The translations under genes were made by a program, and so were the position numbers. DNA of 64,000 nucleotides, from contig CM030865.1 of NCBI GenBank assembly GCA_018105865.1, forward strand, positions 10,071,513 to 10,135,512, read 5' to 3'. Positions 23,165-34,396 of this stretch are shown here, one piece after another; the first letter of the stretch is position 1; every line of letters starts with the position of its first letter. The notes under the pieces were generated by a model, which made no database searches, was not told where the DNA came from, and saw only the letters and a list, made by a program, of their open reading frames with translations. The stretch comes from Metaphire vulgaris (Eukaryota > Annelida > Clitellata > Crassiclitellata > Megascolecidae).

Positions 23165-24710
23165 CCTGGCTGTTGGATTGTGGATGGTGACCAGATGTTA
23201 AAACTCTTTTTATGCCAAATTTGCGCGATAATTCTGATATTACATTTGATAGAAAAGCCGGGGCCCTGTCTGATACGAGATAGGTCATGCATCCATAGCG
23301 ACAAATAATTTGATCATATAATATTTCTGCCACTATGTCTGCTGTTTGCTTTTTTAAAACAAAAGCTTCAGGATAGCGAGTTGAGCTTTCTACAAATAAC
23401 AATAAATATTTATATCCTTCTTTGCTCTCAGGTAATATCAGAATATCGAAATTCCAACGGGAGAATGGACTCATTATTTCTAGAGGTTGCAATAGATTTT
23501 TTCTGGCAACAATTTTGCATCTTTGACAGTTCTCACAAGAAGCAACATGATTTTCAACATCTCTATGCAAATGTGGCCAGTAAACTCTAGATCTAAGGGT
23601 TAAATACGTCCGTAAGCTCCCTGGATGCGAATTGTTTTCATGAAAGCCAAGCAACATTTGATATCTCAAGCTTTTGGGAATAACAATTTGACAGATAACA
23701 CTTCTAGATGACTTTCGTGATCTTGGCTGAAACAGATGACAAAGCAAGCCCTTATGCATGATGTATTCACTAGCCGTTAGAATTAATTTTCTAGCCTCGT
23801 TATCATCCTCAGGTAAAATTTCATGCTCTAGATAATTAATAATTGGCGATAACTCGGGACATAGGTTTTGCTGTTCTGCTATATCATCCGCTAGCAATGA
23901 ATTTACATCCGGGCCTGTTAATTCTGAATCTAAAATTACATTTAGACTAGGACTTGGCTCTGAATGTTCAACAAATGGCTCTAAATTAGCCATCACGACG
24001 TCGTCTGCTGTGGACTCGCCCTTTGCAGGAGTTGGCAAGTCCAAACGGGACAATGCATCTGCTGGTTGATTTTGACGAGCTGAACGATATTTAATCTCAA
24101 AGTTAAAAGATTGTAAAAACAGAGACCACCTAAGTAAACGACCCGTAGTTGACTGCTTTAGTGTTTGTAAGAAAGTTAAACTGATATGATCTGTAAATGC
24201 GATGATATTGGAGTTTGCTAAATAGCAATAATATTCACGTATAGCAGATATAAGAGCAAGGCATTCTAAATGAGTTATAGAATAAGACTGTTCCGCCTTT
24301 GTCAATGCTCTGCCCCCAAAACATATCGGATGCTCATGTCCAAATTGGTCCTGTTGTGCAAGCAAATATCCGACTCCTTTCGAACTAGCATCACAAAAAA
24401 CGAGAAAAGTTTTAGAAAAATCAGGATACACCAACACTGGAGCCGTGCAAAGTGCCTCTTTCAAAGAATCAGAATGCGCTGCTTCATCCCAGCAAAACTC
24501 TACATTTTTCTTGAGCAATCGGTACAAACCATGACCTTTCTGTGCTGCATTTGGGATAAATTTGCGAAAATAGTTTACAATTCCTAAATATGAGCGAACT
24601 TCCTTTTGAGTCTTAGGTATCGGATATTCTTGAATAATTTTTATTTTTGATTGATCGACCTCAATTCCTTTGGCGGACAAAATATGCCCTAGGTATAAAA
24701 TTCGAGGCAA
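23106..24710 (-). pseudogene. pol: Element A pol, RT connection, RNase H and integrase
   Basis: A 534-codon frame. It starts at the RT thumb (ILYLGHILSAKGIEV), then RNase H (VFCDASSKGVGYLLAQ; later AFTDHISLTFLQTL). The integrase zinc region has H-x4-H (HENNSH) and CENC, followed by a catalytic core with D in WNFDILIL, D in LVSDRAP and E in SQVEIINK, so the acidic triad is retained. Frame breaks lie at both ends: against the RT frame near 24700 and against the next integrase frame near 23135. Confidence 0.85.
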
Positions 24711-25174
24711 GGCAAACGAACATTTTTTGGATGTAGTTTCAATTTAGCTGATCTCAATCTGTTAAAAACTTCTTCTAAGTGAGTAATATGAGAATCAAAA
24801 TCTTTACTAAAAACCAATATATCATCAAGGTAACAAAGAACAGTCTTGTAATTCAGTTCCCTAAAAAGGTGACTCATTAAATTTTGAAAATGACTGGGGG
24901 CTGATGAGATTCCGAACGGAAGACATAAAAATTGAAATTGAGAAGATCCTGTGACGAAACTTGTCTTTTCCTTTGAGGCAGGGTCTAGCAAAATTTGATG
25001 GTAGCCGCACCGTAGGTCTAAACATGAATATAGGGCAGGTTTCGAATCCGCTAATGCATCAAAAACCTGGGGCATTGTTGGCAAAGGATAATTTACTTGA
25101 CATACTATTTTATTAATTTTTCTAAAATCGATGCAGAATCTAATTTCACCACTCTTCTTACTGACTAAGACCAC
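24689..25174 (-). pseudogene. pol: Element A pol, reverse transcriptase fingers/palm
   Basis: 161 codons with FRKINKI, DLRCGYHQILLDP, LPFGISSAP and the catalytic YLDD at residues 115-118. Upstream the protease-bearing frame ends near 25165 and downstream the frame shifts near 24700, so the enzyme cannot be made from one frame as assembled. Confidence 0.85.
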
Positions 25175-26445
25175 TGGAGAATAGATGTAGAATTTTCAAT
25201 TATATTTGCTTTCAACATTGCCTCAATTTGCTTATCGATTTCTTTATTTGCAGTAGGCGAATGACGATATGGACGCTGGCGAATTGGCTTTTCAGTAGTC
25301 GTATGTATGGTAATTGGTGGAAGACTTGAGCCTTGGAGATCATCCAATGATTTGGCAAAGACGTCAAAATTATTTTCTAAAAATTTCTGCAATTGAATAT
25401 TTTCTTGCTCTGTAAGCGAGTCAGAATGGTATTTTAACCCGATACTGTCTAACAAAACCGATTTAGACTTGGCATCACATCCCGCGACTGTGCTATCTAT
25501 TTCTGGCACAATCGGCGACTGTGGGGAAAATGACGGCTCTGTTTGAGTGTGTATGACTGTGTGTCGTTGTGATTCTGTAGGCTGTGGTGCATCCGCTGAG
25601 TGTATGTTTGTGTGAGGACGTAAAGGTGTGGGTGAGGGATTAGGAGAAGAGTGAGGGGAGACAGCAGAGAGAGAAGCCGAAGATGAAATATCTGACTGAT
25701 TAGATATGCAGGACTGATCAAAAATATTATAATCATCCAGCGGTTCTATAGACGCTAACGGTCTTCTCTTTGAAATCCAAACAACATCATCCGTTGGATT
25801 TAATATCCTGCAAGCTGTAAACCCAGGTTTAGTTGTCACTAAGCTACGTGCACACAGAAATTTTTGACCTGTACAATTCAACAACGGCTCTATTAAACAC
25901 AACTGGTTTTTTAAATATTTAGGAATTGATGTAAGTACAATGACCTCTGAATGTGGTTTTATGGTAACTGGCTTGGTTGGAAAGATTATATTAAGAGGTT
26001 TCCTAAAGGTAGTCAGATCTGTCGCTGTCAAGTCGTCGTAAAATGTAATAACACGATTATAGAAATCAATCTGTGCTTTGGTACACTCCAAGAAATCAAG
26101 ACCTAGAATCAAATTATGTGCTAGTTGAGGAAGTACCCGAAATTGGAAGGGCACGGACAAACCGTTAATTTTGACAGTAATTTCCGCCCTACCCATCACA
26201 TTAATCGTCTTGCCATCGGCTAAAGCCAACTGTCTGACCTCTTCATGTTCCAATTTTATCAGAGGCAGATTTAATTTTGTCAGAAACTGGTATGATATTA
26301 TTGAATAAAAGGACCCACTGTCGATCAAAGCTAACGTTTTACAACGTTTAACTTGTACATTAATCATGTTTTGACCAAACGATTCAGTTACTAATTTAGC
26401 ATGCGCTGACCTACCCAGTAGTTGACACTGAGTAGGTGCGCGCCC
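25165..26445 (-). pseudogene. pol: Element A pol, protease and linker
   Basis: Follows gag in the same frame after one UAG. Its first ATG is at 26367. The retropepsin active site is DSG (residues 16-18 from that ATG, in LALIDSGSFYSIIS), with an ILGLDFL flap-following motif. A long serine/proline/histidine-rich linker precedes the RT N-terminus (TTEKPIRQRPYRHSPTANKE). The frame ends abruptly at 25165, within the RT entry region. Confidence 0.85.
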
Positions 26446-27711
26446 CTAGTGGTTAGGTGAAAATTTTTGAAAGCGAGCTGCCCTGCAAACTGACTGCAAA
26501 TGACCCTGTCGTCCACAAAAATAGCAGATCTTCTCTCTGGCAGGACACGAAGAAGGATTATAGTGTGTTCTACCTCCGCATTTCTGGCATCTTGAAGACG
26601 ACGTTGTTGATCCTTGCTGCTGCTGATTCGTTCGATAGCTGCGACTTTGTCTCGGGACCGTGGCTGTCGATTGCTGCCAGCGAGGCACATTGAATGCCTG
26701 CTGATTGAAATTTGTAGGAGGGCCGTCCTGGAAGTGAACCCTTTTCGGTGGAACGACAGCCTCGAGCGATGGTGAAGCAGCTCGTGGTTGTGGAAGGATT
26801 GAATCGATGCATAATTTCCGGATTTCATCTTTCAATTCCGAAAGCTCCCGCGCAGTGTTTTCAAAAGGCGTGTCGTCAACGGCATTGTCTTTTAATGACA
26901 ACTCCGTAATGCGTCCCCAACGCCTTAAATTCTCCAGATCCGAGAGTGGATGCTGGATCACATGCTGTCGAATTATTGGGCGTAGTCCATTCAAGGCAAT
27001 CGAGTAAATTTGCCTCTCATCTACCCCTATTTTTCTGCCCGCCTTGACAACAGAAGTTACATAGTCGTCGACCGATTGATTTTTCTCTTGTCGAAGCAGC
27101 CACAAATCGGCGGTTAATTTCCAGGAATGAGTCTCTTGTGGCCCATAGCGATTCATCAATGCTTGTCGGAGGTCGTCGTACGAATGGCGAATAGACTCGG
27201 ATTGTGTAAGATACCAAGCTTTGGCACCATCTTTTAGCAGAAGTGGAAGTGCTGCTGTTCTGGCTTCGTGGTCGGCATGACGATACGTAGCCCAGAGTTC
27301 AAAATTAACGAGAAAGTCTGAAATATCTTCATCTGCTTTACCACCGAACGGACTCGGAGTAAGTGAATTCGATCCCTCGGCCATATTTTGTTGTTCGTAG
27401 GAGTATTGCGATCGATAGCGGTAAGTATTACTGTCTGAAACTCTCGAGTTCTGTAAATCGTAATGCTGAAATGTCATATGCCTCACCGGTTCTCGTTGTT
27501 CCGAAATACCTGGTTGTTCGCTTACTGAAGTTTCTGACTCTGCGGCGGTACAGCAGGAATCTGAAGTGCCGACTGGAGCGACTGGAGCGTCTCGAGTCGT
27601 TGTTAAATGTTGAATTTCGTCTCCTGCTGCAGTCGATTCGTTCTCTGCGCGGAGAATTGTTCCACTCCTGAGTTGTATTTGGCCCTGCGCCACGTTATCG
27701 GCTTGGGACAT
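26446..27711 (-). CDS. gag: Element A Gag (421 aa)
   Basis: ATG at 27711; stop TAG at 26448-26446. N-terminus has the family motif LRSGTIL. The capsid region (about residues 115-290) includes PSPFGGKADEDISDFLVNFE and ALMNRYGPQETHSWK, typical of Ty3/gypsy gag. The C-terminus has two zinc knuckles: a variant CQKC...H...C and a canonical CYFCGRQGHLQSVC (C-x2-C-x4-H-x4-C). The TAG is followed by G and pol continues in the same frame, so Gag-Pol probably needs stop readthrough. Forms the particle and packages RNA. Confidence 0.9.
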   Translation of the reverse strand: MSQADNVAQGQIQLRSGTILRAENESTAAGDEIQHLTTTRDAPVAPVGTSDSCCTAAESETSVSEQPGISEQREPVRHMTFQHYDLQNSRVSDSNTYRYRSQYSYEQQNMAEGSNSLTPSPFGGKADEDISDFLVNFELWATYRHADHEARTAALPLLLKDGAKAWYLTQSESIRHSYDDLRQALMNRYGPQETHSWKLTADLWLLRQEKNQSVDDYVTSVVKAGRKIGVDERQIYSIALNGLRPIIRQHVIQHPLSDLENLRRWGRITELSLKDNAVDDTPFENTARELSELKDEIRKLCIDSILPQPRAASPSLEAVVPPKRVHFQDGPPTNFNQQAFNVPRWQQSTATVPRQSRSYRTNQQQQGSTTSSSRCQKCGGRTHYNPSSCPAREKICYFCGRQGHLQSVCRAARFQKFSPNH

Positions 27712-27856
27712 CGAGTCGAGTTGAAATAAAAACGTAGACGGTCGGGCGGCGGTGGGGATGCGGAGGAAAACTCTGTCCGATTTTCATTAGGCCTAATGAA
27801 ACTCCAGACGAAATGTTCGACGATACGAGAGGCTTTTAGACGAGGGGTTTTTCGTA

Positions 27857-27872
27857 CCCCAGTTCTCCACCA
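27857..27872 (-). other. Primer-binding site of element A
   Basis: TGGTGGAGAACTGGGG on minus, two bases inside the 5' LTR. Elements B and C share TGGTGGAGA at the same place. I did not assign the tRNA. Confidence 0.6.
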
Positions 27873-28187
27873 AATATAGTAAACGGGAGTTTAGGCCCGT
27901 CTACTACATGGGAAACCAGATCACGCGAGTCTTATGATGATAGAATTGACTGCTCGGTTCGCCGTGCTATCCTCTGACCCCGTGTAATATTCTCAGTGTT
28001 CTGATGTCGCTAACGAGTCAGAGGAAAAGCCGTCAGCTGCCCCGAACTTAGTCTTTTATTATAGATAACATCCAATAAGAAATCAGCGAATAACATTACA
28101 GCCAATCCCTATCTACTATATCTAACAGACATGAGGTGAATAATGATAATAATTATGAAGGCGACTATTAAGGTCCGCCTCTGCACT

Positions 28188-29352
28188 CAGAGGCGGATTT
28201 ACATTTTGGAGGCCCGGTGCAAATATTTCCACGGAGGCCCCCAGCGCCATCGTAAATAAAACAAACGTCATTGAAAAATGAAGCAATTAAATGTCATTAA
28301 CTTCAACTCAAATAGCCTAAACTTGCATTGAATTTCCAGTCAGTGTACAAGAACTGGGGCACGGTCGACCTGTCGTCTGTTTATAGGCCTAATATTAGTA
28401 ATGTACTAGTAACTCACCGTAACTGGTAATTAGTCTAAATTGTCTCAACATGTCGCCGACGACTTTTTGTTGTAGCAAATGCATCCACTAGCTGCGCAAA
28501 GTCGATTGTCTTCACGAGTTCATTTTCAATGTTCAGTATGGCTAAGGATGACAGCCTATGATCTGTTAGATATCAATGCGCTATAATCCACGTGTTATGA
28601 CGTATAAATTAATTTAATTTATTTAAGTGTTATTTGAACTTATTTCTTATGAATTTGATCATACATGAAGATGAGTTCCTGTACCTTTTTTCTAGAAAAA
28701 AGCACTAAGTATAACTAAGATTTGTAATCCTTTGCCAAAAAGGTCACCGTCACGGTGTTACGCATTTTACGGTAAGACAAATGAGTGATGGCGTTAGTCT
28801 GTAATCAACTATGCATTGCCATTCCAAAGGTACGGAGGCATACAAATACACATACTCCTCCCATTTCCCGCGCTTCTTGACCGGTGGTACCGTGGTAAGA
28901 ATTGACCGTCGAGGCACACTGTACAGGCACTCAGGTTGAGTCATGCAGTACCCCTAATCTGCTTAACGATGCAAGAGGCCGGGTGTCTACGACCGCCGGT
29001 GGCCCGGTGCAACCGCCGGTCACTCGGTCAGAGTCCAGCCATTATGAGCCATACCATTAATTGAGGTCAGCTAAACCGGAGTATATGAGATATAGGCTTT
29101 CTTAACATAGACTCATGGAGCATGCATTAAATTGCATTTCAATACAAAATTATTACTAATCCATGTCCAAACACTACTAACGTCTAACGATACAACATTC
29201 ATGTATATCTCCGAAAATAAATTACTTGAAAGAAACTAATAATTAAAAGTCTTAAAAAAATTATTATTAGAAAAGAGAGGCCCCTAAATTTGTATTTTGA
29301 AGGGAGGCCCGGTACCGATGCACCACCCGGTACCGTGGTAAATCCGCCTCTG
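28188..29352 (-). mobile_element. 1165-bp hAT element inside the LTR
   Basis: Perfect terminal inverted repeat CAGAGGCGGATTTA / TAAATCCGCCTCTG and perfect 8-bp target duplication TCTGCACT (28180-28187, 29353-29360). The uninterrupted sequence exists in the other LTR at about 19790-19815. Carries a transposase relic (listed next). Non-autonomous. Confidence 0.95.
28435..28566 (-). pseudogene. hAT transposase C-terminal relic
   Basis: One minus frame ending in TAG reads LSSLAILNIENELVKTIDF followed by AQLVDAFATTKSRR. This matches the end of hAT transposases of the zinc-finger/hAT-dimerisation type. Only about 44 codons remain. Confidence 0.7.
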
Positions 29353-29371
29353 TCTGCACTTCTTTACTATA

Positions 29372-30103
29372 GCTGATTTGATGGCGTCTGAATCAATCCA
29401 GTGTCGAAAGTGCATTCCTGAAACAAAACTTAGATTATCAGTATTGCAAATATGGCATCAGGCTGCGATTTCTGGAGAGTTTCTGTGTTTAAGAGGTAAA
29501 TTACCGCAAATGGAACGTATGTTTTTTCTGACCTGCAATCATAATACTGGCGACGGAAATACCAAAGCACTTTGCGTTTAATTTAACAATGACATTGCTA
29601 CAATTTGTATTTTGTTTTTGCTCTTCTCATAGACGAATTCCGTCAAACGTTAACACAAATAAAAAGACTGCAGATGGAAAACAAGAAGCGGATTACTGTT
29701 TGCACTAGAGAAAAAAATAGGATCCACAATATTACTGTAACAAAATATGATGGATTCACAGCAGTTAAAATGTCAAAAATGCTGACTCTTTGCTCTATTT
29801 CCAAACTTATGACCAAGACTGTAAAAATAAAATTGATAAGAGCGTCTCGTTGTTTTTAAATTGTAGCAAATGATAAGCGATTGAATTTCGGCATCTATTT
29901 CTTCTTCTTACCAATTCTTTCTTCGTCCGTTTTTAGTGCGAATCGTTCTCGGTTCTAATGATCTAATCAATGGACACCAAAGCCAGTTTGTTTGCATTGT
30001 TTCGATGCCTGGATCCTTGCCTGCTCTCTTCAATGTAAAGTATTTTTTTCTTAATTTAACAGCAGAAACATGTCTGCCATCGCAGTTTGCAGTATTTGAA
30101 GTT
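29372..30103. other. Super-repeat DNA, no gene
   Basis: Matches 42150-43835 apart from the hAT insertion there. Starts with the recurrent GATTTGATGGCGTCTGAATC motif. Small ORFs are not conserved as proteins. Confidence 0.6.
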
Positions 30104-30184
30104 CTACCATCTGCGTATCTGACCTAGCGGTTAAGCGGAATTTCTCAAATGTATATTTTAATGTTCACGCGTTAAAAAGGTGTG
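30104..30184 (-). repeat. Cassette C19 with 19-nt core
   Basis: Core TCAGATACGCAGATGGTAG on minus (contains a direct repeat CAGAT). Spacing 62 bp. Flank GTATTTGAAGTT is shared with C4, C16 and C27, whose cores differ. Confidence 0.8.
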
Positions 30185-30657
30185 GTCCTGACTACATCGC
30201 ATATTACTGATTTGATGGCGTCTGAATCAATCCAGTGCTAAAAGTGCATTGCAGAAACAAAACTTTAATTAATAAAATTCGAGTTTTGTTTCCGCAGGAG
30301 TTTGAGCGCCATTGTACACGTCGATGATCCTCTAATCGCACCGCTGCAATGCTTTAGATGTCCGTTCGATTAATAAGTAGGCGTTTGTGCATCTTATAGT
30401 TCCTGAATATTTCCTTATAAAGGTTATTACCAAAGCAGGATACCACCTTGCCTGCTCTCTTCAATGTGTCTCCAAATTCTTGATGTGTCTTGCCAACTCT
30501 TTTCCGTAGTGGGATCATCACCCCGGGTCTTGTATGCGAGATATTTTCACTTGATTTACCGACAGAAATATCTCCGCCCTTGCATCTTACCTATTATCCT
30601 CATCTTTCGTCGATACAAATGTTTTACATCTTGCATCTTATTGCAATTGCTTGAAAC

Positions 30658-30733
30658 ATGTTTTCCATAAACCTAGCGGTTAAGCAGAATTTCTCAAATG
30701 TGTATCTTATGTTTGGCGTCTAATTAAGGTGTT
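30658..30733 (-). repeat. Cassette C20 with about 14-nt core
   Basis: Core TTTATGGAAAACAT on minus; spacing 62 bp. One base different from C9. Confidence 0.65.
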
Positions 30734-31901
30734 TTATGGAAGACAAACGAATATCGCAGAATCAACGCGTGCGTAAAAGTAAATCGCTAAAACCGAATTT
30801 ACTAGAATCGACTGAATTCCTTTTAATTAAAACAAGACATTTTTCAATATTCATTTAGCATAGTATCGCACTCAATCGCAGCGAGGCGCCACGTTCGCAG
30901 TCTCTCTTTCCGATCGGCAAACAAGCGCAAGTGGTAATTCGCCTAATATTTCTTTTTGTTATCATAACTGTTTATTTCGAAGAATCTGGACAACAATGTA
31001 CGCTTTATAATTGCCTAAAATGACAGTAGAATACAGGGTTCAACTATTCGCCAGCTGACGCTAAACGTTGTTGCCAAAATGCACGTAGATTTGGAGACCG
31101 AGTATTGCACACCGTTTGTTGACAAGCTCTCGCGCTCATTCATATAAGCACGTCCTTCGACAAACTTTCCATCGAACTCCGCCATAGCGGTGCCCTGATT
31201 GAGAAAGGAGGAGCCAAACACACACATACAGACACACACAGACGCCCATCGTCTTTGAGACGGACGCGTCTATAAACAAACACAACACACACAACATTTC
31301 GATCGTGCTGAGCTTTTGCTCATATTCCGAAAGCGATCGAATACTGCTGAGCCTAGCTCTGCGCTAAGTCCAAGGGCAAACTCCGCCGTCAGAGTTTCAT
31401 AGCGAGGCTATTGCACTAAATACAAGGCTTCGGCATCTTGGAGCAATAGACAGATTCATCATTACAAACAATGGCTTTTGCCAATCTTAGCAACAGGTAG
31501 TTGCCGCAAAATGTTTCATCTTGCGTTAGGTAGATCTCAAAATTGATCAGGAATAAGCCATATCAGTGTTCTAATGTGACTTTTGTTTGCTTTAGAAGAC
31601 TGTGTGGCAGTCAGGTTTGTACGAACAATTTTGTTGTGACTTCTTAAGAGTGTTCTATGACCGAATTCTAAAGATAAAACCATTCCTACTGTATCTCCTA
31701 ACGTGGCAACTACTAACGTCAATAACATGTCAATAGCGGAACACAGTATGTAGTAGACAGGAAAATATCAAAGATCGTATCGTTGCGAAAGACATTCGTC
31801 TGGTTAACGATTAGGTGTTGTGTTTCCGAATTCTTGATGCTTCTTATCAGAATTTGTCCGAAATAGATTTCCTCCTTTGCTCTTCTGTGAGAGATCTTTT
31901 C

Positions 31902-33298
31902 TAGAGATGGCAAATAAATATTTATTCATATTCATTCTAACGAATATTGGGCTCCAATGAATATTAACGACTAAGACTGATTAAAATATTCGTTACTTTC
32001 TAACGATTTGCAATGCCGCTTATAGTTTCGAGACTACGAGCATTGGATTGCTTGTTGGCTGTTGCTGTTCCCGGAACTTCCACCGCAAACCCGCGTTATT
32101 CCGATTGGCCGCCAGGAGATGAGGAGACGTAACAACCAACGGCCAGAAGCTGTTCCAGTCCCCCACCCATATGCTAGCTGGCATGCATCTCCATTATCTA
32201 CTATATACTGGATAAATAATTAATTTAACGACTTGGCAACTAGCCAAATCTAACGATTAACGATTCAGGCTGAATTATTCACTATTCACACAGTTTAAAT
32301 ATAGTCAATATTAAATATAGTCAACGGCATTGCATCCATTTAGATTACGTACTGCAAGTTTATTCTTTTGTGTGCAGCGTGTTAATAGTGATAGATTCGA
32401 TTAGTGTAAAAACTTAGATTCTGATATCTGCCAGGAGTCGGTTGTCAGCAAAACTGTTCAAATGGTCATATTTTTGAATCAGAATTATAAACTGCTGTGA
32501 GAGCATTCTCATATAGGCCTAGGCCTATGTTTATGCTGCTTAACACTCACTTTTATGGCATTTCAGTTAAAATGACCTAATTAACAATTGTTTGTACTTA
32601 ACAGTTTTTCTTCTTTTTTAAATTATAGTTGTGGACTCCGCATGATACTTAATTAAATTTTATTGTGCCTGTTAGAATAAAACCAACAACTGCATCGCAA
32701 TGCTATAAACCTAGTAGCCTATTGTGCTGACCAGGGCGCTATAGAAATCCACGAGATTTTACTTTACTTTTTTACTTTACCTGGGCACATGTAAACCATA
32801 CTACCGTAGCATATCTCTCTATTCTATATTCATTTCTATAAGGTCGCATCAGGCTTGGAGTTGCCGGAGGGGTTGGGAGGGGGGTTGAACCCCCCAGCTA
32901 ACTTTGCAATCCTCCCAAAAATCGCATTTCTAGTACATGCAGTTTCTGTCATGCATTAAATTTCAGTCCTCAACCAACCCCACCCACCTCCTACCCTCTC
33001 AAATTTCACAACTCCAACACTGGGTCGCATTAAACAGCTCAAGATCCCTGCACGAATGGCGAGTTGAAAAATCTTATTATATCAATGTCATCATTAAGTC
33101 GGTGGGTGACAAAAGCCCGTCTGAATGCTAGGTTTAGTAGGTACCAGCCAATGACGCGTGCCAACGAGCAGAGTAACGTTTAACGTCTACTGAATATTTT
33201 CTAATGAATAATTTCTAACGAATATTATCTAACGAATATCTGAAATGAATATATTCATAGTAACGAATATTCATTTCTAACGATATTTGCCATCTCTA
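31902..33298. mobile_element. 1397-bp DNA transposon, probably hAT-like
   Basis: Termini TAGAGATGGCAAAT and ATTTGCCATCTCTA; target duplication ATCTTTTC (31894-31901 and 33299-33306) is perfect and 8 bp long. Paralogous sites near 8565 and 44890 lack it. The terminal regions are rich in TAACGAATATT-type repeats in inverted orientation. No transposase frame recognised. Confidence 0.9.
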
Positions 33299-33372
33299 AT
33301 CTTTTCTCTTGATTTAACGACAGAGATCTCCGCCCTAACATTTTTGCCTCTTATTATAATTGCTTTTGAGTG

Positions 33373-33447
33373 AGGCTATCACTCACCTAGCGGTTAAGCG
33401 GAGTTTCTCAGATGTATGTTTTATGTTTGGCGTTTAATAAAGGTGTT
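33373..33447 (-). repeat. Cassette C21 with perfect hairpin core
   Basis: Core TGAGTGATAGCCT on minus; with the following CACTCA it forms a 7-bp perfect stem, TGAGTGA-TAGCC-TCACTCA (plus 33367-33385). Flanks about 97-98% identical to C10. Spacing 62 bp. Confidence 0.85.
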
Positions 33448-33629
33448 CACGGGATGAACACGAATATCGCGAAATCAAAGTGTTCGTAGAAGTAAATCGC
33501 TGAAATAGCATTTGCTTGAATCAAGTGACTTTAGTAAAGGTAAAAGGAAACATTGTCAGTATTCATTTAATTCTCTACACAACTTTAAATTCAAAGACTT
33601 CTTGATGCCCGTAACAAGACTAGACCAAG

Positions 33630-33648
33630 ATTCGCTAGATGGCGGACC
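33630..33648 (+). promoter_or_regulatory. CTCF-like motif
   Basis: ATTCGCTAGATGGCGGACC, about 185 bp from box 2 of C21. The copy-1 counterpart at 8911-8929 is damaged. Confidence 0.35.
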
Positions 33649-34317
33649 AATTAATTCAATTTCAATATAACGCTTTGAACGTGGTTTTGTGAGTGCGCGC
33701 GTCCGCGTGCCTGTGTGTGTGGATGTATGTTTGTGTGTTGCTGTGTGCAATTTTGTTTGTAGCCCTATAATTCGGGGAGAGAAAAGTGCAAAATACCATG
33801 GCAGGAGTATTTCTGAAGCTGAACCAAAGATAAAATAGAATCGAAATGACAAAGTGAACGCCTGTTGCTTCGTGATCAACGAAAATGTGGTCGATCAAGT
33901 GAAGTGACTGTAGAAAAGGAAGAGACTACTTAGGCAGCAGACTCATAAGAAGCCTCCACGTGATCCTGTCGATAAATATCCCTGCAAATGGAGAAAACTC
34001 CTAACCATGAGCTCTGGAAATGGGAGTAAGACAAGGCAGTTTTTAATCTAGGCCGTTTGGAGGAAATTGCCCTTTTCGCCCCGGACAGAGAGAAAGACAG
34101 AGACAGAGAGATACAGGGTCGTCAATGGCAGATGAGTGGCAGCAACTGTGTCTGCCACAGTGACGTCCACACCAGGCAGCGTCCGACTTACCAAGATATC
34201 ATGGTCCGGTCTCTTTCCATATTTCCATCTTTCCATGTCGCAAGAGCCGATGGATGCACTTTAACACTGGATTGATTCAGACGCCATCAAATCAGTGATA
34301 TGTCGTATCGTCAGAAC

Positions 34318-34396
34318 CACACCTTTTTAACGCGTGAACGTTAAAATATAGATTTGAGAAATTCCCCTTTACCGCGAGGTGTTGATTTCGACAGGT
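34318..34396 (+). repeat. Cassette C22 with 17-nt core
   Basis: CACACC at 34318, box 1 ending at 34379 (62 bp). Core TGTTGATTTCGACAGGT, able to pair TGTTG with CGACA (one G-T). Conserved AATAGATTTGGAG follows. Confidence 0.8.

Larger units (their letters stand above)
19525..29371 (-). mobile_element. Ty3/gypsy LTR retrotransposon A, degenerate
   Basis: Minus-strand element in the order 5' LTR (27875-29371, holding a hAT element), primer-binding site, gag, in-frame UAG, pol (protease, RT, RNase H, integrase with GPY/F-like and chromodomain-like C-terminus), about 2.4 kb non-coding, polypurine tract, 3' LTR (19525-19815). Pol has at least four frame breaks. The LTRs differ by several substitutions and small indels. 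I found no target duplication because the 3' LTR is cut short at the (TA)n tract. An older relative of element B. Confidence 0.9.
27875..29371 (-). repeat. 5' LTR of element A (324 bp plus an inserted hAT)
   Basis: Ends form a short inverted repeat: TATAGTAAA at 27875 and TTTACTATA at 29371. Length without the hAT and its duplicated 8 bp is 324 bp. Confidence 0.85.
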
